A stretch of DNA of 12,641 bases from Lachnospiraceae bacterium UBA7481 (lineage in GTDB: Bacteria; Bacillota; Clostridia; Lachnospirales; Lachnospiraceae): the NCBI GenBank assembly GCA_002478505.1, contig DLOP01000149.1, positions 6,370-19,010 on the forward strand. Direction: 5' to 3'. A program made the position numbers and the translations under genes. Shown piece by piece: positions 1 to 4,797 of the stretch (position 1 is the first letter of the stretch; each line of letters begins with the position of its first letter). Below the pieces are notes generated by a model. The model was not told where the DNA came from and ran no database searches. It worked only from the letters and a program-made list of their open reading frames with translations.

Positions 1-405
1 CGGACGATCTTAGGGAAGAAAGTGACATTTTTTGATATCCATTCTGATAAAGCGAAGCAGTTTGGATTTTCGATGGAACTCGCAGAGGGAGAGCGGTTGA
101 CCTGTTGTGGGGACGAGCCATATCATGAATGTAACGAGGTTTATGTAAAAGGGAGCAAATGGCTGATGCATGAGGCTTTCTGCCTTTCCTCCCAGGCAGA
201 TATTTTTCGGCCTTATGAGAAAAAACATTCTACGGTAAAGGACGCTTGCGAGACTGCGGAACGCTTAAATGTAGATCATCTGATTCTCTATCATACGGAG
301 GACCGGAATATCAAAGAGCGCAGGGAACTGTATCTGGCGGAGGGGAAAAAATATTATCATGGAAAGCTCTATGTTCCGGAAGATTTGGAGAAGATAACAT
401 TATAA
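1..405 (+). CDS. MBL-fold metallohydrolase (RNase Z-like), C-terminal part
   Basis: This is the C-terminal portion of a metallo-beta-lactamase-fold protein; the reading frame is open from the first base, so the start lies outside the window. About 134 residues are visible. The segment WLMHEAFC fits the late metal-binding strand of RNase Z-like proteins, where an acidic residue precedes the conserved turn. The HSTVKDACETAE helix followed by LILYHTED fits the final HxxD-like motif near the C terminus. Family members hydrolyse phosphodiester or similar bonds using two zinc ions in the cytoplasm. The zinc-binding HxHxDH motif would be upstream and cannot be checked, so the substrate is unknown. 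It could equally be a tRNA 3'-processing relative or a general hydrolase. It ends 126 bases before the glycosylase gene. Confidence 0.75.
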   Translation, partial: RTILGKKVTFFDIHSDKAKQFGFSMELAEGERLTCCGDEPYHECNEVYVKGSKWLMHEAFCLSSQADIFRPYEKKHSTVKDACETAERLNVDHLILYHTEDRNIKERRELYLAEGKKYYHGKLYVPEDLEKITL

Positions 406-531
406 AAATACCGTTGCGTAGTGCGCGAAGCGAAAGCGTTCCCAGCGATGATATGTCTGTGTTGCACAACGAAAGATTGTATAAATAGAGTTTTGCAATT
501 GCCAAAAATACTATATAAATGGGGAAATGAC

Positions 532-1110
532 ATGCAGAAAGATAGTTCAGAATATCAGACAGTTGAACATCTGTTTGAACCGGTATATAATAGAAATTCG
601 AGAATATTGATCTTAGGCTCCCTGCCTTCAGTGAAGTCAAGGGAGAATCATTTTTATTACGGCCATCCCCAGAACCGTTTTTGGAAACTGATCGCAACAC
701 TGTGTTGGCAGTACGATCGGCAGGAAATAAATGAGGTGCAGAAAAGCGGTGTGCCGGGAGCAGAATCGGTGGGGACAGTGGCTGTGCCGCAGACAATAGA
801 GGAAAAAAAGAAGTTATTGTATGATCACCATATTGCCATCTGGGATGTGATCGCGCAGTGCGACATTATCGGTTCCAGCGACAGCTCCATCAAAAATGTG
901 GTTCCCAACGATATGCAAAAGATCTTAGATCATGCGCCCATTGAAAGGATCTATGCGAACGGCGGCAAAGCATATGAGCTGTATATGCAGTATTGTTACC
1001 CGGTATGCAAAAGAAAGATTACAAAGCTTCCATCCACAAGTCCTGCCAATGCCGCGTTTTCTATGGACAAACTGTTATCGGCATGGAGTGTGGTCATACA
1101 CGAGAGATAA
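532..1110 (+). CDS. DNA-deoxyinosine glycosylase (uracil-DNA glycosylase superfamily)
   Basis: A 192-residue protein of the uracil-DNA glycosylase superfamily, hypoxanthine/deoxyinosine branch, which removes deaminated adenine from DNA and so starts base-excision repair. The N-terminal motif ILGSLPS (residues 27-33) gives the G-S-x-P active-site loop. HPQNRFW (45-51) is the conserved base-pocket segment of this branch. LPSTSPANA (166-174) is the C-terminal DNA-intercalation loop, with L in place of the more usual H. The reading frame stays open to base 421. ATG 532 is preferred because a GGGGAA ribosome binding site sits 5 bases before it and residues upstream do not look conserved. The gene ends 12 bases before mntP and is probably co-transcribed with it. 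No convincing promoter was seen in 406-531. Assignment to the branch rests on motif recognition. Confidence 0.88.
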   Translation: MQKDSSEYQTVEHLFEPVYNRNSRILILGSLPSVKSRENHFYYGHPQNRFWKLIATLCWQYDRQEINEVQKSGVPGAESVGTVAVPQTIEEKKKLLYDHHIAIWDVIAQCDIIGSSDSSIKNVVPNDMQKILDHAPIERIYANGGKAYELYMQYCYPVCKRKITKLPSTSPANAAFSMDKLLSAWSVVIHER

Positions 1111-1122
1111 GGGAGAGTTTTT

Positions 1123-1692
1123 ATGGGATTTATTGAATTACTGTTGTTAGCAGTAGGATTGAGCATGGACGCTTTTGCTGTTTCCATATGTAAGGGTTTA
1201 TCTATGAAAAAGGCGTCAGTGAAAGGTATGGTGATCTGCGGCAGTTGGTTTGGCGGTTTTCAGGCATTGATGCCTCTGATCGGTTTCCTGGCAGGCAGAA
1301 TGTTTGCAGACGCAATTGCTGCTTATGACCATTGGGTAGCGTTTGGTCTGTTATTCATTATTGGCGTGAATATGCTTCGGGAGGCATTGTCAAAGAAAGA
1401 GGGGGAGGCAGAGAGCGGAGATCTGTCTGTAAAGACGATGTTTGTCATGGCGGTGGCAACTTCGATCGATGCTTTGGCAGTTGGTGTTTCCCTTGCCATG
1501 GCAGGTGATGTGAATATCTGGACAGCTGTCATACTGATCGGTTGTACGACATTTATCCTGTCTGCTGTGGGTGTAAAGGTGGGAAGCATCTTTGGCAATA
1601 AATTTGAAAAGAAGGCGCAGGCTGCAGGAGGCGTTATCTTGATGCTTCTGGGAATAAAGATATTATTGGAGCATCTGGGGATTCTGAGTTGA
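1123..1692 (+). CDS. mntP: Manganese efflux pump MntP
   Basis: A 189-residue, almost entirely hydrophobic inner-membrane protein that exports Mn2+. It has the two-fold internal repeat typical of MntP. The first half contains LSMDAFAVSICKG with D16, and the second half contains TSIDALAVGVSLA with D116; in the family these paired aspartates in membrane helices are needed for transport. About six membrane segments are visible, with a short charged loop (KKEGEAESGD, about residues 91-100) between the halves. Length is normal for the family. A GGGAGAG ribosome binding site directly follows the upstream stop, 5 bases from the ATG. In many bacteria mntP is under a manganese (yybP-ykoY) riboswitch, but the 12-base gap leaves no room for one here, so any control must lie further upstream. 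Confidence 0.95.
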   Translation: MGFIELLLLAVGLSMDAFAVSICKGLSMKKASVKGMVICGSWFGGFQALMPLIGFLAGRMFADAIAAYDHWVAFGLLFIIGVNMLREALSKKEGEAESGDLSVKTMFVMAVATSIDALAVGVSLAMAGDVNIWTAVILIGCTTFILSAVGVKVGSIFGNKFEKKAQAAGGVILMLLGIKILLEHLGILS

Positions 1693-1955
1693 ATTTAATA
1701 AAACAGAAACAGGTGGAATACAGACGAATCATGCAGGATATTGAGGAAGCAAAGCTGCTTCCTCCGCCGACGGGTGACCAAATGGCAGAATTGAAAGAAT
1801 ATCAAAAACGGATGGGATATGATGAAAGTAAAATGAAAAGCATAAAATATAAGATAAGAGTCTATGATGAATTTCCGAAAGAGTATGAGTATAGGAAAAA
1901 GCATTGTGGGGTACGAGAGAATATTCAGAAAAAGCAGCGGGATAGGGAGCGATGA
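1689..1955 (+). CDS. Small charged hypothetical protein overlapping mntP
   Basis: An 88-residue, highly charged, probably helical and cytoplasmic protein that I do not recognise. It begins LIKQKQVEYRRIMQDIEEAK, contains the turn PPPTGDQ near residues 26-32, and ends in a basic tail rich in Lys, Arg and Gln. No membrane segment or known motif is seen. The first possible start, TTG 1689, overlaps the mntP stop by 4 bases and has a GGGG element 8 bases upstream, which suggests translational coupling. ATG 1731 is the alternative (74 residues) but has only an AGGTGG 14 bases away. The frame is uninterrupted and codon use matches its neighbours, so a real gene is likely, though expression is unproven. 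Confidence 0.55.
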   Translation: MNLIKQKQVEYRRIMQDIEEAKLLPPPTGDQMAELKEYQKRMGYDESKMKSIKYKIRVYDEFPKEYEYRKKHCGVRENIQKKQRDRER

Positions 1956-1992
1956 AGCTTTTTATAGGCTTTTTGTAGGTGCGCGGATATGC

Positions 1993-2021
1993 TTGAAGAA
2001 AAGTAGTTCTTTTAGTATAAT
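1993..2021 (+). promoter_or_regulatory. Sigma-70-type promoter before the Rpn nuclease
   Basis: TTGAAG (1993-1998) is followed after exactly 17 bases by a perfect TATAAT (2016-2021). Transcription would begin near 2028, about 60 bases before the nuclease start codon. This separates the nuclease from the mntP group. Confidence 0.6.
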
Positions 2022-2086
2022 AAAATTGTGGTAGGAATGGGAATTTGACGGAATGCCGACCATATATTCATACAGAAAGGCGATGG

Positions 2087-3076
2087 ATGCCGTTGAAAGC
2101 AGATACGATTACAAAGGATTATGTAAAAGATGCAGGTGTGTTTGCCGACATTTTTAATTATTATATTTACGGCGGGCGGCAGGTAATCCTTCCGGAGCAG
2201 CTTACAGAGCGTGATTCCACTAAGATTGCGTTGCCATATGGTTCAGATGGGGCTTTGGTTCCGGTTCAAAAATTCCGTGATGTACAGAGGCTGTATGCTG
2301 CTATGACAGACGGGAAGATGGAGTATGTTCTTTATGGTGCAGAGAATCAGACGGAAATCCATTATGCCATGGCTGTGAAAAATAATCTCTATGATGCGCT
2401 GGAGTATGCAGGGCAAGTGGAAGAAGCAGGCAGGTCACATCGGAAAGAAATGAAACGGAGAAAGGAGCAAGAAGAAGCTTCTGATGGTGAGCTTAGGAAA
2501 ATGCCGAGAACGGGTGAATTTTTAAGCGGTTTTTGGGCAGATGACAAATTGATTCCATCTATCACAGTGACTATATATTTCGGTTCGGAAGAATGGGACG
2601 GTCCGTTAAGCCTGTTTGATATGATGGATGTTTCAGATCCGGATGTGCTTGCATGTATGGATAATTACCATGTTCGGCTGATCGCCCCGGCACAGATGTC
2701 TGATGAGGAAATTATGAAGTTCCAGTCTAGTTTGCGGGAGGTCATGTTGTTCATAAAGTATTCAAAGGACAGAGAGAACTTAAGTAGGATATTGGAAGCC
2801 AATGAACAGCGTTTTAGGGAAGTGGAACGCCGGGCGGCAGATGTGATTGAAGCAATCACGAATTCGGGAATAAAATATGATGAAAGTGAAGAGGTGGTTA
2901 ATGTGTGTCAAGCAATTCGGGAAATGAGGAAAGAATCTGAACGGGATGGGGAGTTAAAGAAAGCTAGGGAAACGGCTGGAAAATTGCATGAAATGGGGCT
3001 TGATACAGAGAAGATTGCTCAGGCAGTTGGTTATGCTGTGGAGACGGTAAAGGGATGGCTTGGGCTTGACGCATAA
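2087..3076 (+). CDS. Rpn-family recombination-promoting nuclease / putative transposase (PD-(D/E)XK)
   Basis: A 329-residue protein of the Rpn/PDDEXK transposase-like family, abundant in Lachnospiraceae. Family members act as DNA endonucleases linked to recA-independent recombination, and some have been tied to phage defence. The N-terminal segment TKDYVKDAGVFADIFNYYIY, the ENQTEIHYAM strand (E86, Q88, taken as the catalytic core) and the GPLSLFDMMD segment are characteristic. A charged linker (about 120-145) interrupts the core. Residues 230-300 are strongly helical. The C-terminal GLDTEKIAQAVGYAVETVKGWL looks like a small helix-turn-helix. ATG 2087 is chosen because AGAAAGG lies 7 bases upstream and the residues after it match the usual family start. 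TTG 2045 would add 14 unlike residues. No terminal inverted repeats of an insertion sequence were found around it, so it seems to be a stand-alone gene. Confidence 0.8.
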   Translation: MPLKADTITKDYVKDAGVFADIFNYYIYGGRQVILPEQLTERDSTKIALPYGSDGALVPVQKFRDVQRLYAAMTDGKMEYVLYGAENQTEIHYAMAVKNNLYDALEYAGQVEEAGRSHRKEMKRRKEQEEASDGELRKMPRTGEFLSGFWADDKLIPSITVTIYFGSEEWDGPLSLFDMMDVSDPDVLACMDNYHVRLIAPAQMSDEEIMKFQSSLREVMLFIKYSKDRENLSRILEANEQRFREVERRAADVIEAITNSGIKYDESEEVVNVCQAIREMRKESERDGELKKARETAGKLHEMGLDTEKIAQAVGYAVETVKGWLGLDA

Positions 3077-3103
3077 TGTGTAGGTTATTTGCAGGCTTTT
3101 TTT
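3064..3103 (+). terminator. Possible terminator of the Rpn nuclease gene
   Basis: GCTTG (3064-3068) can pair with CAGGC (3092-3096), and the arm is followed by seven T residues (3097-3103). The inner stem is imperfect and the left arm lies inside the end of the coding region, so this is a weak call. Confidence 0.35.
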
Positions 3104-3136
3104 CTTAAGAAATTATTGATAGTGGCACGGCGGCTA

Positions 3137-3165
3137 TTCAAAATTGATGCCATAGAAATTTTGAA
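3137..3165. repeat. 9-base inverted repeat
   Basis: TTCAAAATT (3137-3145) and AATTTTGAA (3157-3165) are perfect inverted copies separated by 11 bases. The arms are AT-rich and no T-run follows, so this is not a typical terminator. Role unknown. Confidence 0.55.
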
Positions 3166-3200
3166 CGATTTGACAAAAGTATAGAGAAATGGCTTAAAAA

Positions 3201-3223
3201 AGCTGAAAATAGGACTTTCAGCT
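3201..3223. repeat. 8-base inverted repeat (stem-loop)
   Basis: AGCTGAAA (3201-3208) and TTTCAGCT (3216-3223) are perfect inverted copies around a 7-base loop. The stem-loop lies 16 bases before the strong terminator at 3240, so both could be on one short transcript. Confidence 0.55.
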
Positions 3224-3239
3224 AAGGTTTTCAGGTTTG

Positions 3240-3276
3240 GAGAGGTTCACCGGAGTCGTTGGTGAGCCTCTCTTTT
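3240..3276 (+). terminator. Strong rho-independent terminator
   Basis: GAGAGGTTCACC (3240-3251) pairs over 12 positions, with one G-U, with GGTGAGCCTCTC (3261-3272) around a 9-base loop, and TTTT follows at once. It lies 164 bases after the Rpn stop codon. It either terminates read-through from that gene or ends a short separate transcript. Confidence 0.75.
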
Positions 3277-3315
3277 GGGCTTTTGGATATTGCTGATAAC
3301 ATGCCGATTGGTGAG

Positions 3316-3395
3316 TACAAATTGGTAATTTTTTGGCTTTTTCCAATTTGTATGAGTTTTGCCAGATTGTTTAGGTTTTGACGAATTGTATGAGT
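3316..3395. promoter_or_regulatory. Inverted and direct repeats upstream of the Mrr-like gene (possible operator)
   Basis: TACAAATTGG (3316-3325) and CCAATTTGTA (3343-3352) form a perfect 10-base inverted repeat with a 17-base spacer. The right arm runs on into TTGTATGAGT (3348-3357), which recurs exactly at 3386-3395, 38 bases on. Three related half-sites just before a gene are compatible with a regulator binding array. No regulator gene is in the window, so function is inference. Confidence 0.4.
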
Positions 3396-3432
3396 GTGGT
3401 ACATTGGACTACTATAATTAATTCTAGATTTG

Positions 3433-3441
3433 TGATATAGT
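3433..3441 (+). promoter_or_regulatory. Candidate extended -10 element for the Mrr-like gene
   Basis: TGATATAGT (3433-3441) fits a TG-n-TATAAT extended -10 with one mismatch and lies about 40 bases before the start codon. No good -35 lies at the right distance. A perfect TATAAT at 3413-3418 is an alternative, also without a convincing -35. The rest of 3077-3481 holds no gene that I can support. Confidence 0.35.
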
Positions 3442-3481
3442 AAAAAACAAAAGCTGTTAAGACAGGAGGTTATGAATTTCT

Positions 3482-4420
3482 ATGCAGAACACGTTTCCTA
3501 AAGATATAAAGGATTGCATGAAAGGATGTATTTTATCTATTTTTTGGCCTAAAAAAGATATAATAGATTTTTTTAAAAATACTAGCTGTACTTCTAAGGA
3601 ACTAATAACGGAAAGTGAATATAAAAGAATTCCTAGAGCCAAAATTGTAGATATAGTTTTTTCTAACTTGGAGAAAAGAAGCGATTTAGGCATTGGACAA
3701 TTCCGAGCAATGTTAAAGCAATTAACGGAATGGAACTACTTTGATCCTTATTATTTTAAAAATTTAAATAAACTGGATGAGGATGAAGCAAAGAGAAATA
3801 TCACACACCTAAAGCAATTACAAGAAATTAGGGATCACAAAATTAAGCAAGAAAGGCAACGTCAAGATGAACTTGAAAGAAAGCGGAAGGATATAAGTAT
3901 TAGTATAAATGAATTAAAAGACATTTTTTTAAATTTGTTTAATGGAAAAGACCAAGAAGGAAATAAAATAGATAATCAAAGAAGAGGTTATCTGTTTGAG
4001 GAGTTTTTGAGAAAATTATTTTTAAATGAGAAGATAGAGGTCACAGATCCATTTAAGATTACTGGAGAGCAAATCGACGGAGCAATTAAATATGATGGGG
4101 AACATTATATAATCGAAGCCAAATGGCATGATAAATGGAGTGCATCTGATAGTTTATACTCATTTGCTGCAAAAGTAGAAGGAAAAATGTATGGCAGGGG
4201 AATATTTATTTCAATGAATGGTTTTTCTCCTGATGCTGTACAAGCTTTGATAACAGGAAAAGCGTTGAGAACTATTTTAGTTGATGGGGGAGATTTAGTT
4301 CCAATTACAGAAAGTATGTACACATTAAGGAAATTACTGGATAACAAAATAAAAGCTGCTCAGACAATGGGAAGGATATATGTAGATGTGACTGATTTGT
4401 CGGATAAAAATATTCGGTAG
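3482..4420 (+). CDS. Mrr-like restriction endonuclease with N-terminal helical domain
   Basis: A 312-residue predicted DNA endonuclease in three parts. Residues 1-100 form a helical domain with the segment FWPKKDIIDFF and a W-NYFDPYYF element, which I have seen in front of similar nuclease domains. Residues 105-145 are a charged coiled coil rich in Lys, Glu, Gln and Arg. Residues 165-290 are an Mrr-type PD-(D/E)XK domain with RRGYLFEEFL (E173 or E174), D199 in EQIDGA, and E212-A-K214 in the IEAKW strand, so all expected catalytic residues are present. Mrr-like enzymes typically cleave methylated or otherwise foreign DNA. ATG 3482 is used because the closer ATG 3472, only 2 bases after AGGAGG (3464-3469), meets a stop within nine codons. 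Base use is AT-rich, like the genes that follow. A type IV restriction role, or a role as partner of the downstream cluster, is inference. Confidence 0.8.
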   Translation: MQNTFPKDIKDCMKGCILSIFWPKKDIIDFFKNTSCTSKELITESEYKRIPRAKIVDIVFSNLEKRSDLGIGQFRAMLKQLTEWNYFDPYYFKNLNKLDEDEAKRNITHLKQLQEIRDHKIKQERQRQDELERKRKDISISINELKDIFLNLFNGKDQEGNKIDNQRRGYLFEEFLRKLFLNEKIEVTDPFKITGEQIDGAIKYDGEHYIIEAKWHDKWSASDSLYSFAAKVEGKMYGRGIFISMNGFSPDAVQALITGKALRTILVDGGDLVPITESMYTLRKLLDNKIKAAQTMGRIYVDVTDLSDKNIR

Positions 4421-4435
4421 TGGGTAAATAAAGGC

Positions 4436-4464
4436 TTGACGAAATGAGTAACATTAAATATAGG
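4436..4464 (+). promoter_or_regulatory. Candidate promoter of the res-mod-ATPase-HNH cluster
   Basis: TTGACG (4436-4441) and TATAGG (4459-4464) are separated by 17 bases, 16 bases after the stop of the Mrr-like gene. Transcription would start near 4471, giving a leader of about 330 bases before res. A second, weaker candidate nearer res is TTGCAA (4720-4725) with TATAAC (4745-4750), whose 19-base spacing is long. Confidence 0.4.
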
Positions 4465-4573
4465 TAATTGTTTTTGTTCTGATAATGAAATAGAATGAAA
4501 AGTGGTAGGGTACTTTGAGAAAAATTCATTAGAATTATACTTTATACAAATATGTGATTTTGTGAGAAGGGTT

Positions 4574-4684
4574 ATGGCAACATTGAAAATATCTGACCGC
4601 TTCAACCTAAGAGCAAATGGATCAAATCAGTATGGTTTAGAATTTGTTCTAAATAAATGGAAACACCTCCTGCGTCGCATCTGA
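4574..4684 (+). CDS. Doubtful 36-residue mini-ORF in the res leader
   Basis: ATG 4574 opens 36 codons, preceded by GAGAAGG close upstream, and the product begins MATLKISDRFNLRANG and ends KHLLRRI. GTG 4502 would extend it to 60 residues but has no clear ribosome binding site. I do not recognise the peptide. It may be a leader peptide, a small regulator, a remnant of a lost gene, or chance. It contains a perfect 7-base stem-loop (4636-4653) and ends in the CACCTCCTG element, both more suggestive of RNA structure than of coding constraint. Confidence 0.25.
   Translation: MATLKISDRFNLRANGSNQYGLEFVLNKWKHLLRRI
4636..4653. repeat. Stem-loop in the leader of res
   Basis: TTTAGAA (4636-4642) and TTCTAAA (4647-4653) are perfect inverted copies around a TTTG loop. 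No T-run follows, so this is not a standard terminator. Confidence 0.45.
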
Positions 4685-4783
4685 GGTTTCAACGGTTCAC
4701 TATTACTATATAGAAGTATTTGCAAATCGTCAGGAGTGGCACACTATAACATTTGAGTAATAAAATGTGAAAAATAGTGATGT

Positions 4784-4790
4784 GGAAAGG
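4784..4790 (+). promoter_or_regulatory. Ribosome binding site that decides the res start
   Basis: GGAAAGG stands 7 bases before ATG 4798. The earlier in-frame GTG 4777 and ATG 4780 lie upstream of or next to this site and have no such element of their own, so 4798 is preferred. Confidence 0.6.
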
Positions 4791-4797
4791 AAATGTA

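Noticed and set aside
311..796. Open frame of 161 codons on the minus strand
   Set aside because: It lies across the end of the MBL gene and the glycosylase gene, both well supported on the + strand, and its product shows no recognisable motif.
1111..1122. Manganese riboswitch before mntP
   Set aside because: Only 12 bases separate mntP from the upstream gene, too few for any riboswitch.
1956..1975. Terminator after the small gene downstream of mntP
   Set aside because: AAGC and GCTT give only a 4-base stem around an AT-rich loop before TTTTT, too weak to call.
3472..3501. ATG 2 bases after the AGGAGG, as start of the Mrr-like gene
   Set aside because: The frame meets a stop after nine codons and the spacing is too short; ATG 3482 opens the real frame.
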